From Dehalococcoidia bacterium (GTDB lineage: Bacteria > Chloroflexota > Dehalococcoidia > Lucifugimonadales > Lucifugimonadaceae), in contig JAAZYI010000034.1 of NCBI GenBank assembly GCA_014239735.1, forward strand, positions 1 through 46,759: DNA of 46,759 nt, written 5' to 3'. Below, piece after piece: positions 38,378 to 46,759 of the stretch (its first letter is position 1; every line of letters begins with the position of its first letter). The notes beneath the pieces are model-generated. The model saw only the letters and a list, made by a program, of their open reading frames with translations, ran no database searches and was not told the origin of the DNA. The position numbers and the translations under genes were made by a program.

Positions 38378-40051
38378 TTAATAAACTCTCTCTGTAGGTT
38401 GCCAATCAGTAATTGTTACATCTGACGTAGTTGTATTTAACTCTTCATCTGCAAATTGCACAAGGGTATGTTTTAACCAATCTGCATCATTTCTTGATTT
38501 CATATCGGTCCTAAAATGTGCTCCCCTACTTTCTAATCTTTTATCTGCTCCATGACATATGGATTCAGCTACATCAACCATGAACTCAAGTTCAAGATAG
38601 GACACTAAATCAGTATTAAATACCTTGCCTTTATTCTCAATATATACATTAGGCAACTGACCTCTTAAATCTTTCATCTTTGCCATAGCTTCGATTATGC
38701 TATCTTTATCTCTCCAAACACCAATACCTTTTGTCATAGTTGCACCCATCTTGTTTCTCAATTCAGCTGACCTCATTCCTCTAGGTCTATCAAGAATATT
38801 CTGAATTCTAGACTTCTCTTTAGAAAGTTCTCTCTCATCAACTTCTAGAGAACTGAATGATTTAATATATTCAACGCTATTTACTGCTGCCCTTCTTCCA
38901 AAAACTATAGTATCCAATAAAGAATTAGCCCCTAGCCTATTTGCTCCATGAACACTTACATTTGCACATTCCCCAGCTGCATAAAGACCAGGAATATTAG
39001 TAGCTCCATTTAGATCTGTTTTAATTCCTCCCATTATGTAATGCATTCCAGGTTTAATTGGTATAGGTGATTCAGAAAGATCAATGCCTCTAAATTCAAG
39101 AGCAACCTCTTGCAGATACCCAAGCCTTTCTTCAATAAACTTCTTGCCTAAGTGCCTCAAGTCTAAATAAACACAGCCATCAACTCCTCTTCCCTCATCA
39201 ATTTCTGTCTGTTCTGCTCTTGAAACTACATCTCTAGAAGCAAGCTCCATATAATCAGGAGCATATTTTTCCATAAACCTATCCCCTTCAGAGTTAATTA
39301 GATAAGCACCGTACCCTCTGGCTGCCTCTGATAATAATATTCCATTTCCAGCAAGAGTAGTCGGATGATATTGAATCATTTCAGTATCCATTAAAGGGGC
39401 CCCAACTTGCATGGCAAGGCTTAATCCATCTCCAGTACAAATAAGAGCATTAGTAGAAGGCTCAAAAACTCTTCCAGCGCCTCCTGTTGCAAGCACTACT
39501 GCCTTGGCAGTTATTAGCTCCATTTGCCCTGTTTTTATATCAAATGCAATGGCTCCAGCTATCTTTCCGTCTTGTTTAATTAATTTTGTAACAAACCATT
39601 CTTCATATATATGCAAATCATACTTAACAGACTGTTCATAAAGAACATGAAGTAATGCACTGCCAGTAATTGCTCCAACAAAATAAGTTCTGGCTTTTTT
39701 TTGACCACCAAAAGCTCTAGTTCCCAATTTTCCATCGTCATCCCTACTAAAAATAACGCCCATATTCTCTAGCTCAATAATTGCTTCTCCTGCCTCTCTG
39801 CACATAACTTCAACTGCATCTTGATCAGCTAAATAATCGCTCCCCTTTATAGTAGCCAAAGCATGATCTCTCCAATCATCACCTCTGTCGGTTAAGGCGG
39901 CATTAATTCCACCTTGAGCAGCATTTGAATGGCTTCTTACTGGATGGACTTTAGTTATTACAGCAACATTAAGCCCTTGCCGAACACCTTCAACAGCAGC
40001 TCTAAGGCCTGCAAGGCCTGCGCCTATTATTAATAAATCATGCTTGCTCAT
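38378..40051 (-). CDS. sdhA: Succinate dehydrogenase/fumarate reductase flavoprotein subunit
   Basis: A 557-residue flavoprotein. LLIIGAGLAGLRAAV is the FAD motif, and RSHSNAAQGGIN contains His41, the expected covalent FAD attachment site. HPTTLAGNGILLSEAARGYGAYL, DLRHLG and HGANRLGANSLLDTIVFGRR are catalytic and FAD-binding blocks. It is the first gene of sdhA-B-E. It lies 22 bases below a Nudix gene on the same strand, so it may be read from the nuo/nadK transcript or its own promoter. With fumC and mdh it forms the oxidative C4 arm of the TCA cycle. Confidence 0.97.
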   Translation of the reverse strand: MSKHDLLIIGAGLAGLRAAVEGVRQGLNVAVITKVHPVRSHSNAAQGGINAALTDRGDDWRDHALATIKGSDYLADQDAVEVMCREAGEAIIELENMGVIFSRDDDGKLGTRAFGGQKKARTYFVGAITGSALLHVLYEQSVKYDLHIYEEWFVTKLIKQDGKIAGAIAFDIKTGQMELITAKAVVLATGGAGRVFEPSTNALICTGDGLSLAMQVGAPLMDTEMIQYHPTTLAGNGILLSEAARGYGAYLINSEGDRFMEKYAPDYMELASRDVVSRAEQTEIDEGRGVDGCVYLDLRHLGKKFIEERLGYLQEVALEFRGIDLSESPIPIKPGMHYIMGGIKTDLNGATNIPGLYAAGECANVSVHGANRLGANSLLDTIVFGRRAAVNSVEYIKSFSSLEVDERELSKEKSRIQNILDRPRGMRSAELRNKMGATMTKGIGVWRDKDSIIEAMAKMKDLRGQLPNVYIENKGKVFNTDLVSYLELEFMVDVAESICHGADKRLESRGAHFRTDMKSRNDADWLKHTLVQFADEELNTTTSDVTITDWQPTERVY

Positions 40052-40073
40052 ATTATTAATAGAAATTTTAACA

Positions 40074-40661
40074 TTAATTACTTAAATTATGTTTCATATT
40101 TTTATTCAAAAATTCTTTAAAAACATAAAATGCTGTTATAGTCTTCAAATCTGTAATTTTCTTGTCTTGGATCATACAATGAATTTCACTAAGTTCGAAC
40201 TTTTTTATGTATATCTCTTCATCAATATCAGATTCCAATTTTGAAGATTTCAGATTAGTAGCAAAAAAACAATAAATCTTTTCAGTACACCACCCTGGCG
40301 CGACAAAAAAAGGAGACCACAACTCGATGTTTTGGGGTATCATGCCTATTTCTTCTTGCAACTCCCTCACAACAGCCTTAAAAGGATCTTCATTAATGTT
40401 TAAAGTTCCTGCAGGAAATTCTAATAACCATTCATCTATCGGGTTTCTCCACTGCTTGACCATATAAACATAAATTTCCTTGCCGATTACTTCGTATGGA
40501 ACTGCAACTATTGATCCCACATGCTCTATTACATCTCTAGTACTTAAATAATCATCCCCTTTAAATAATTCATCTTGTCGTAAATTAATATATTCTCCGT
40601 TGTGAATAATTTTTGAATTTAGTCTTTTAAAGGCAGATTTCTTATCTACCAAGGGATTCAC
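40074..40661 (-). CDS. Nudix hydrolase (ADP-ribose pyrophosphatase-like)
   Basis: A 195-residue Nudix protein. The Nudix box runs from GTLNINEDPFKAVVREL to QEEIGM, matching GX5EX7REUXEEXGU, with a preceding EFPAGTL typical of ADP-ribose pyrophosphatases. It probably hydrolyses ADP-ribose or a related nucleoside diphosphate sugar. Its start lies 20 bases inside nadK, so the two are coupled. NAD synthesis and ADP-ribose clearance fit together. Confidence 0.92.
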   Translation of the reverse strand: MNPLVDKKSAFKRLNSKIIHNGEYINLRQDELFKGDDYLSTRDVIEHVGSIVAVPYEVIGKEIYVYMVKQWRNPIDEWLLEFPAGTLNINEDPFKAVVRELQEEIGMIPQNIELWSPFFVAPGWCTEKIYCFFATNLKSSKLESDIDEEIYIKKFELSEIHCMIQDKKITDLKTITAFYVFKEFLNKNMKHNLSN

Positions 40662-41508
40662 CTTTTCTTAGTTCTAATTTTTTAGCCAAGCTACTCCAAT
40701 ATTCTGACTTAAAATCAAGTGATCTTACAAAGTTTACTGTTTTTGAGTTATCTATTTGAACCTCTATATAATCAAACTCTCTCAGTTGTGTATCTATAAA
40801 TCCATCTACTGTTATAGATAAGTCTTCCCTTGAGTCAGCTTTCAAAGTTAATTTTGCATCACTTTCCATCACTAACCCTCCCAGAAGACTTGCGTGTGAG
40901 GCTATTGGTTTTATAATCATATTATTGCTAGATGGAGACAATATGGCACCCCCTAACGAAAGAGAGTAAGCAGTCGAGCCAGTGGCTGTAGCTACAACTA
41001 CACCATCACCTCTATATGTTGCAAAATGATTATTATTTAATGAAGCTTCAACATCTATTATTCTCACTTTGGATCCTCTAGCAAGAACAAAATCATTTAA
41101 TGCGAAAAATTCTTTTTTTGAATTATTTTTATATAAATTGATCTTTAAAATAGATCTCTGCTCTATAATTCCTTTTCCATCAAGATAAGATAAAAGTTTT
41201 TGATCTATATCATTGGAATCAATTTCACATAAAAATCCTAATCTGCCTAAATTTATACCTAATATTGGACAATTACTTCCATTTAGCACATGAGCACATC
41301 TAAGCACATTTCCATCTCCACCAATAGAAATGATTAAATCTATTTTTTTGCTATTTAATCCATTATTAAGAGCAGATTCTGTGCTTTGAGAGAAAACCTC
41401 AAAATTATCTTTCAATTTCTGCTTAATCACTAATGCCAAAGATTCAGCATCTTTTGACTTTTGATTAAACAAAATAGCTATTATTTTTGGACTATAAAAT
41501 TTATCCAT
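40642..41508 (-). CDS. nadK: NAD kinase
   Basis: A 288-residue NAD kinase making NADP. SIGGDGNVLR (61-70) carries the GGDG motif with Asp65. GVVVATATGSTAYSLSLGGAILSPSSN is the second conserved block, followed by PIASHASLLGG. The length is typical. It begins 13 bases after the nuoN stop and so is probably the tail of the complex I transcript, followed by the Nudix gene. Confidence 0.95.
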   Translation of the reverse strand: MDKFYSPKIIAILFNQKSKDAESLALVIKQKLKDNFEVFSQSTESALNNGLNSKKIDLIISIGGDGNVLRCAHVLNGSNCPILGINLGRLGFLCEIDSNDIDQKLLSYLDGKGIIEQRSILKINLYKNNSKKEFFALNDFVLARGSKVRIIDVEASLNNNHFATYRGDGVVVATATGSTAYSLSLGGAILSPSSNNMIIKPIASHASLLGGLVMESDAKLTLKADSREDLSITVDGFIDTQLREFDYIEVQIDNSKTVNFVRSLDFKSEYWSSLAKKLELRKGESLGR

Positions 41509-41521
41509 TTTTCATAAATTA

Positions 41522-43024
41522 TTATTGGAGTATATTCACAACGCCCTCAACTATACCTAATAACATAGCTGGAGCCAAGCCAAGCATTAAAATTAAGATT
41601 GCGCCAAATGAAGTAATAATCTTGGTATTCAGATCTGAACTATAACTTTCTGACTCTTGGTCTTCGGGGGCATCAATAAACATTAGTTTTATTATTCTAA
41701 TGTAGTAATAGGCCGAAATAACTGAATTCAAAATTCCAATAAGTGCCAACCACATTAAATTGTTAGATATTGCAGAACTAAAAATAAATGCTTTGCCCAT
41801 GAAACCAATGGTTGCTGGAATTCCTAATAAAGAAATTAATGCTATAGATAGAATTATTGATTGAAATCTTAATTTAACGCCAACCCCTTTATATTTTTCT
41901 ATACTGAAAGAATTAATTTCTCTAGATATTGAAAGTATACTTAAGAAGGCAGTTAGATTGGTTATTGCATAGGCTGCTATATAAAATACAGACGACTGTA
42001 TTCCTGCGAAATTACTAGAGCTCAAACTATCTGGCTCACTAGAAGCCAACCCAATTAAAATATACCCTGCATGAGCTATTGTGCTATAAGCAAATAATCT
42101 TTTAATGTTACTTTGCCTGAGAGCCATGATATTGCCAAAAGTCATTGAAACAACTGCCATAATAGATATATATACAGCCCATTCAGTAATCATTGAGCTA
42201 TTTATTGCATCAAAAAGTATCCTAATTATTATTGATAGTCCTGCAATCTTGCTAACTACAGATAGATATATAGTTACTATAGTAGGTGCTCCTTGATATA
42301 CATCTGGAACCCATGAAAAGAACGGGAATGATGCAATTTTGAAAGATGCTCCAGAAACAAGAAGTATCACTCCAAAAAGGATTAGTATATTTGATGGATC
42401 TTTAAAGAAGAATTTGCCTGATAAGGCGGTCTCAATCATTGAGATTTCACTAAAAAATGTTGAACCTGATACACCATAAATATATGCAATACCCATTAAG
42501 ATAATTGCCGAACTAGTAGCACTTAAAACAAGGTATTTTAATGATACTTCTAATGAATATTTTTTTTGATTTAAAGCTAGCATCCCAATTACAGGCAAAG
42601 AAGTAAGTTCTAAAGCTACCCAAGCAGTTATCATTTCAGTGGTACTTGTTAAGAGTGCCATTCCAGTTATTGAAATTAGAAAAAGGGCCCAAAATTCTCC
42701 TTTTGATTTTAGTTCCTTACTCAATAAATTTATTCCACATACACTAATTGATAAACCAGAAATCAAAATTAATGACTTTAAGAAAAGTGAATATTTGTCA
42801 ATTGAAAGCACATTAATAATTGATGTGCCTGATGGGTCATTGTAACTGATCAAATTTGTAGCTAAAGCTATAGATAATATTGCAGAAATAGCTAAAAATA
42901 CACTTGTAAAAATTGCTGAAAAAGACTTTTTAGAAGAAAAAAGATCAGTAATTATTACAACAAAGGCTCCTATTATTAAAGCAATCTCTGGAGATAATAA
43001 TAATATGTCATTTAAAGTTATCAT
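41522..43024 (-). CDS. nuoN: NADH-quinone oxidoreductase subunit N
   Basis: A 500-residue antiporter-like complex I subunit with about fourteen hydrophobic helices. SFPFFSWVPDVYQGAPTIVTIYLSVVSKIAGL is the conserved proton-channel core with its Lys. RLFAYSTIAHAGYILIGLAS and GLASSEPDS support NuoN over NuoM. It overlaps nuoM by 4 bases and ends the nuo gene set. Confidence 0.96.
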   Translation of the reverse strand: MITLNDILLLSPEIALIIGAFVVIITDLFSSKKSFSAIFTSVFLAISAILSIALATNLISYNDPSGTSIINVLSIDKYSLFLKSLILISGLSISVCGINLLSKELKSKGEFWALFLISITGMALLTSTTEMITAWVALELTSLPVIGMLALNQKKYSLEVSLKYLVLSATSSAIILMGIAYIYGVSGSTFFSEISMIETALSGKFFFKDPSNILILFGVILLVSGASFKIASFPFFSWVPDVYQGAPTIVTIYLSVVSKIAGLSIIIRILFDAINSSMITEWAVYISIMAVVSMTFGNIMALRQSNIKRLFAYSTIAHAGYILIGLASSEPDSLSSSNFAGIQSSVFYIAAYAITNLTAFLSILSISREINSFSIEKYKGVGVKLRFQSIILSIALISLLGIPATIGFMGKAFIFSSAISNNLMWLALIGILNSVISAYYYIRIIKLMFIDAPEDQESESYSSDLNTKIITSFGAILILMLGLAPAMLLGIVEGVVNILQ

Positions 43025-44574
43025 CTAGTAAATATTTCCCCCACTCCTATATTCAACACATCAGTAATTATTGCAGGATAAATACCCACTACAACAATTG
43101 TGGCTGTAAGAATTAACACGCTCAGCAATTCTAGCTTGTTTAAATCGTACAGTTGATCAAAAATCTTTGCTACAGGACTATCTTGCTTTACCCTTTCTCC
43201 AAAATAAGCTCTCTGAATCATCCAAAGAGTATAAGCGGCAGCAAGTACAACACCAAAGACTGCAACAATTGTTGAGATTGCCCAAAGAGAGCCCATTTTA
43301 AATGTGCCGATAAATATCATTAATTCTGCAACGAAACCACTTAATCCAGGTAGTCCTAAGCTAGCAAATCCAGCAATTACGAAAAAAGTAGTAATTAATG
43401 GCATTTTATTCACTAGTCCTCCTAAATGCGGAATATATCTAGTATGAGTCCTCTCATAAGTCAGTCCAACTAATAGGAAAGCTAGTCCAGTAATTGTTCC
43501 ATGAGTAAATAACTGTAAAGCAGTTCCCCCTAGACCTTCAGTTGAGCCAACAGATGCAAATGCTCCATATGATGAAAATCCTAATACTACATATCCCATA
43601 TGACTTACACTACTAAAAGCAATTAATCTTTTAAGGTCAGTTTGCTGAATGGTTAGTAAAGCTCCATATATGACACTAAATGCACCAATAATCGCAAAAT
43701 AAGGCGCTAAGTTGGTTAGAATAGAAGGGTCAATATAGTTGAATATGTCCACATTTATCCTTAATAAACCATAACCTCCCATTTTTAATAGTACGCCTGC
43801 AAGCATAATACTTACAGCTGTAGGGGCATCAGTATGAGCATCTGGAAGCCAACTATGAACAGGGAATAAAGGAAGCTTAATAGCAAATCCTATGAAGAAT
43901 ATGAAGAATATAAATACTGCTGGAATAGCGATAGAAAAATTAGAATTAACTATTCCATGTAATCCAAGTTCAGTAATATCAAACATAGTAAAAGTTCCTG
44001 TTGCAAAATATAACGAAACAATTCCTATCAACAACAAGGCTCCAGAAGTTAGTGTAAAAATCAAAAATTTCATTGCTGAATAATGTGCTCTTCCTGAACC
44101 CCAAATCGATATCAAGAAGTACATTGGTATTAATTCAGCTTCCCAAAATACAAATAAAAGCAATAAATCAAGTGAAGCAAAAACTCCTGTCACAACTCCT
44201 TGCAACACCAGTAACCACATAAAATATTCCTTTTGTCTCAGATTGATATTCATTGAGGCAATTATCGAACAGAATCCTAATATTCCAGTAAGTAAAATTA
44301 AAGGTGCGCTTAATCCATCAATCCCAACAATATACCTGGCAGTAAAAGCTTCAAAAGGTATCCAAGAATCAAAATAATCTATAAATTGAAACCCTCCAAG
44401 AGTCTTGTTGTAGCTGAAATAAACCAAAATAGACAAAATCATTTGTATTCCTGTAATCAATAAAGATATTTTTTTTACATTTATTTTCAAGTATTTATTT
44501 TCAGAGAAAATTCCAATTAAAATACCAGAAATAATTGGAAAAAATATTAAAAATGATAATATTCCGCTAGGCAC
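43021..44574 (-). CDS. nuoM: NADH-quinone oxidoreductase subunit M
   Basis: A 517-residue subunit with about fourteen hydrophobic helices. FVFWEAELIPMYFLISIWG, LPLFPVHSWLPDAHTDAPTAVSIMLAGVLLKMGGYG and RLIAFSSVSHMGYVVLG are NuoM signatures, including the channel Glu and Lys. The start abuts the nuoL stop and the end overlaps nuoN by 4 bases, so all are translated together. It forms part of the proton-pumping membrane arm. Confidence 0.97.
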   Translation of the reverse strand: MPSGILSFLIFFPIISGILIGIFSENKYLKINVKKISLLITGIQMILSILVYFSYNKTLGGFQFIDYFDSWIPFEAFTARYIVGIDGLSAPLILLTGILGFCSIIASMNINLRQKEYFMWLLVLQGVVTGVFASLDLLLLFVFWEAELIPMYFLISIWGSGRAHYSAMKFLIFTLTSGALLLIGIVSLYFATGTFTMFDITELGLHGIVNSNFSIAIPAVFIFFIFFIGFAIKLPLFPVHSWLPDAHTDAPTAVSIMLAGVLLKMGGYGLLRINVDIFNYIDPSILTNLAPYFAIIGAFSVIYGALLTIQQTDLKRLIAFSSVSHMGYVVLGFSSYGAFASVGSTEGLGGTALQLFTHGTITGLAFLLVGLTYERTHTRYIPHLGGLVNKMPLITTFFVIAGFASLGLPGLSGFVAELMIFIGTFKMGSLWAISTIVAVFGVVLAAAYTLWMIQRAYFGERVKQDSPVAKIFDQLYDLNKLELLSVLILTATIVVVGIYPAIITDVLNIGVGEIFTR

Positions 44575-46494
44575 CTAGTTACCTCCTAATAGTAGCCATA
44601 AAAAATAACCAGAAATAATAATTAAAAGGCTCAGAAAAAATGTAATACTCTGAATTTGTAATTGTCCATTCTGAGTTATTGCAAATTTATTTGATGCCCA
44701 TCTAAGTGAATTTGATAATGAGTGGCTCGCTTTATCAATAAAATTAATTTCAATAAAATCCAATAGCTTAATAAATTTTTTATAAAATAAATTCTCAGTA
44801 ATAATTTCCTCGTATAAATAATCAAGGTAATATTTATTAACCAGAATTTTTCTTAGAAATTTAAAGTCTATATTTGATCTGGAAGTAAAAATAGCAATTA
44901 TTATTCCAAAAAAAGCAAGTAATGATGACGCTATTGCTATCAAGAAATTAAATTTTATCTCATGGTGATGATAATCAGGGAAAACTAATTTATTATGATC
45001 AAGAAATGAAACCATCAAGTGCTTATCTATTACTCCTAAATCCATTGGAGAACTAACAATAAATCCAATTAGGACTGATGGTATGGCTAGTAAAATCATA
45101 GGGTAAATCATGAATTTTGGGCTCTCGTGCAATGATTTCTCTTCTATCTTTGCCTCGCCTCCTTTAAAATCACCAAAGAATGTCATTAGCATCATTCTAG
45201 TCATATAAAAGCCAGTTAAAATAACCCCAAATAACCCCATATAAAATAGAATATTAGAATCTTTACTTACTCCCAATAAAACTTCATCTTTACTCCAAAA
45301 ACCAGAAAAAGGGAAAATTCCAATCAGGCTAATTGCAGCTAGCATCATTGTCCAATAGGTAATTTTCATATGATCTTTTAATCCTCCCATTTTAGTCATA
45401 TCAAATGTATGGACAGCATGGCCAACTGAACCGGCACCAAGAAAAAGTAATGCCTTAAACCAAGCATGAGTAAATAAATGAAGAATAGCTGCTCCATAAG
45501 CACCTGTCCCCAATGCTAAAAACATATAACCTAATTGACTAATTGAGGAGTAAGCTAGCACTCTCTTTATGTCATTACTAACTAAAGCCATTGTTGCTGC
45601 AAAGATAAGTGTAAATCCTCCAATATACGCAACTGTAGAGGAAACAATTTCTATGGCACTAATTAGAGGGAACATTCTAGCAATTAAGAATACTCCAGCA
45701 GTAACCATTGTTGCTGAATGTAAGAGGGCAGAAACAGGAGTAGGCCCCTCCATTGCATCTGGCAACCAATTATGTAAAGGAAATTGGGCAGATTTTCCAA
45801 TCGCACCTATAACGAATAGCAATCCAATTAATGTAAGGATTTCTGTAGTAAAAATTCCATTTTGAATTGCTAAATAAAATTGAGTTATATCAAGATACTG
45901 TGAGCCTTGCTTAGCAATTAATAGTATTCCGATTATCAACCCAAAATCACCAATCCTTGTCATTAAAAAGGCTTTTTTTGCTGCCTTTATAGCTGATTGC
46001 TTCTTAAACCAAAATCCAATTAGTAGGTACGAAGTTGCACCTACTAATTCCCAAAATATAAACATTTGAATTAGATTTTTAGAAAAAACTAATCCAAGCA
46101 TTGAAGTTGTAAATAAAGCCATATATGTAAAATATCTAGAATAACCATCATCGTGCTCCATATAAGCTAATGAGTAAATTTGAATTAGGAAGCTTATCCC
46201 TGTAACAACAGTTATCATTATTAGAGTTAGTGGATCTAGAAAGATCCCCATAGTTACTTCAAATAAACCAAAAGAAAACCATTGAAATGAACCTGACTGA
46301 TAATCAAATGTTGAGTCAATTCCGTTAATTAGAATAAACAAACAAATTATAAATGAAAAACCAATTGTTAATATATTTAATGGGCCTGATACTGATCTAG
46401 TATTAAATTTAGTAAAAGTTAATAAGATTCCGTTTATTAGAAATGAAGACAAAGGAAGTAGAAAAATGATCCAAATTAATTCATTATTTGTCAT
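44575..46494 (-). CDS. nuoL: NADH-quinone oxidoreductase subunit L
   Basis: A 639-residue NuoL with about sixteen hydrophobic helices, including the C-terminal extension that carries the long lateral helix. GKSAQFPLHNWLPDAMEGPTPVSALLHSATMVTAGVFL and FWELVGATSYLLIGFWF are signatures, with RVLAYSSISQLGYMFLALG. The start overlaps the preceding small gene by 1 base. It is the most distal proton-channel subunit. Confidence 0.97.
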   Translation of the reverse strand: MTNNELIWIIFLLPLSSFLINGILLTFTKFNTRSVSGPLNILTIGFSFIICLFILINGIDSTFDYQSGSFQWFSFGLFEVTMGIFLDPLTLIMITVVTGISFLIQIYSLAYMEHDDGYSRYFTYMALFTTSMLGLVFSKNLIQMFIFWELVGATSYLLIGFWFKKQSAIKAAKKAFLMTRIGDFGLIIGILLIAKQGSQYLDITQFYLAIQNGIFTTEILTLIGLLFVIGAIGKSAQFPLHNWLPDAMEGPTPVSALLHSATMVTAGVFLIARMFPLISAIEIVSSTVAYIGGFTLIFAATMALVSNDIKRVLAYSSISQLGYMFLALGTGAYGAAILHLFTHAWFKALLFLGAGSVGHAVHTFDMTKMGGLKDHMKITYWTMMLAAISLIGIFPFSGFWSKDEVLLGVSKDSNILFYMGLFGVILTGFYMTRMMLMTFFGDFKGGEAKIEEKSLHESPKFMIYPMILLAIPSVLIGFIVSSPMDLGVIDKHLMVSFLDHNKLVFPDYHHHEIKFNFLIAIASSLLAFFGIIIAIFTSRSNIDFKFLRKILVNKYYLDYLYEEIITENLFYKKFIKLLDFIEINFIDKASHSLSNSLRWASNKFAITQNGQLQIQSITFFLSLLIIISGYFLWLLLGGN

Positions 46495-46688
46495 TATAAT
46501 TTCCTTAAAATCTCATCAGCTACATGCTCTCGACCTTTAGGAACAAGAAGTCTAAATTTTGAAGTTTCACTCCAGTCTAAAATGTCACCTTCAGGTAAAA
46601 TTTTTGCAGGAAGTCCTTCTCCTTCTAATAAAGACTTCCACATCTCTGCTGTTAGTAAATTATCTAGTTGTTTATAATCAACCCACAT
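46494..46688 (-). CDS. DUF2007-like small protein between nuoK and nuoL
   Basis: A 64-residue soluble protein with the pattern of DUF2007 (putative signal-transducing/PII-like fold): LLTAEMWKSLLEGEGLPAKILPEG ... FRLLVPKGREHVADEILRKL. AAGGAAG precedes its ATG, which overlaps the nuoK stop (TGATG). Its own stop overlaps nuoL. It is thus locked into the complex I operon and probably makes a stoichiometric or assembly-related product. Its role in complex I is unknown; the family link is from pattern only. Confidence 0.8.
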   Translation of the reverse strand: MWVDYKQLDNLLTAEMWKSLLEGEGLPAKILPEGDILDWSETSKFRLLVPKGREHVADEILRKL

Positions 46689-46759
46689 CAGACTTCCTTT
46701 ATGTCAATCGAATTAGTGATTTCGATGCTACTTTTTTCCCTATAAATTGCTATCACTAA
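46688..46759 (-). CDS. nuoK: NADH-quinone oxidoreductase subunit K, C-terminal end (truncated by window edge)
   Basis: The last 23 residues of a frame open to the window edge read LVIAIYREKSSIEITNSIDIKEV and end in TGA. The hydrophobic start, the IYRE turn and the acidic tail ending before nuoL match the C-terminus of NuoK (helix 3 then a short polar tail). The TGATG overlap with the next gene and the nuoL-M-N order support the call. The gene continues beyond the window. Confidence 0.85.
   Translation of the reverse strand, partial: LVIAIYREKSSIEITNSIDIKEV

Noticed and set aside
1-46759. CRISPR array, insertion sequence, transposase or integrase
   Set aside because: No regularly spaced repeats and no transposase or recombinase frame were found; the only mobility hints are the tRNA half and short direct repeats.

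Overview
The window is AT-rich bacterial DNA with very tight gene packing: stop/start overlaps such as ATGA, TAATG and TGATG are frequent and intergenic gaps are short. The gene set includes an Ino1-type inositol-phosphate synthase, a succinate dehydrogenase with a CCG-domain (SdhE-type) subunit, a single-chain glycyl-tRNA synthetase, a type I sulfatase and a mandelate-racemase-like enolase-superfamily enzyme. It also has BMP-family nucleoside transport and a complex I operon. This combination suggests a streamlined, probably marine, heterotrophic bacterium. A low-G+C Chloroflexota lineage such as SAR202/Dehalococcoidia relatives is my best guess, but it is inference and not proven here.

Region 1 (1-3830) looks like a variable zone. 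It holds the C-terminal tail of an unidentified protein, a small membrane protein, a 5' half of tRNA-Gly(UCC) whose 3' half is missing, and a type I sulfatase. It also holds a 21-residue, seven-cysteine metallothionein-like peptide gene with a perfect Shine-Dalgarno, a decayed NosL-like fragment, and an orphan protein with an antitoxin-like N-terminus downstream of a cluster of palindromes.

Region 2 (3831-13110) is transport and purine salvage. An enolase-superfamily dehydratase-like gene diverges from an amino-acid-type ABC permease. Next comes a lipoprotein that fuses an amino-acid-binding domain (SBP_bac_3) to a BMP/PnrA nucleoside-binding domain, then a BMP-type ATPase and two permeases. 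The set faces an hpt-like phosphoribosyltransferase and GMP reductase. The fusion protein, lying between components of two different ABC families, is the most unusual thing in the window.

Region 3 (13114-18502) has a small operon (membrane protein, UDP-/uronate-type dehydrogenase, HIT protein, membrane protein) converging on a minus-strand set: sugar-phosphate-isomerase-like enzyme, NHL beta-propeller, membrane thioredoxin, inositol-phosphate synthase.

Region 4 (18580-30659) carries two MFS transporters, a membrane-anchored winged-helix regulator, an aminotransferase, an ion channel coupled to fumC and a two-gene D-glutamate cyclase. It also has glyS with a TlpA-like lipoprotein and a CopD-like membrane protein, and folP-folK.

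Region 5 (30747-41508) is central metabolism: acyl-CoA carboxyltransferase, an unrecognised 455-aa protein, malate dehydrogenase, a BDH2-type SDR, a second close copy of the isomerase, sdhA-sdhB-sdhE, a Nudix hydrolase and NAD kinase.

Region 6 (41522-46759) is the distal part of a complex I operon on the minus strand: the end of nuoK, a DUF2007-like small gene, nuoL, nuoM, nuoN. Together fumC, mdh, sdhABE and nuo describe a respiratory TCA-cycle metabolism fed by scavenged nucleosides, amino acids and sulfated or acidic sugars.
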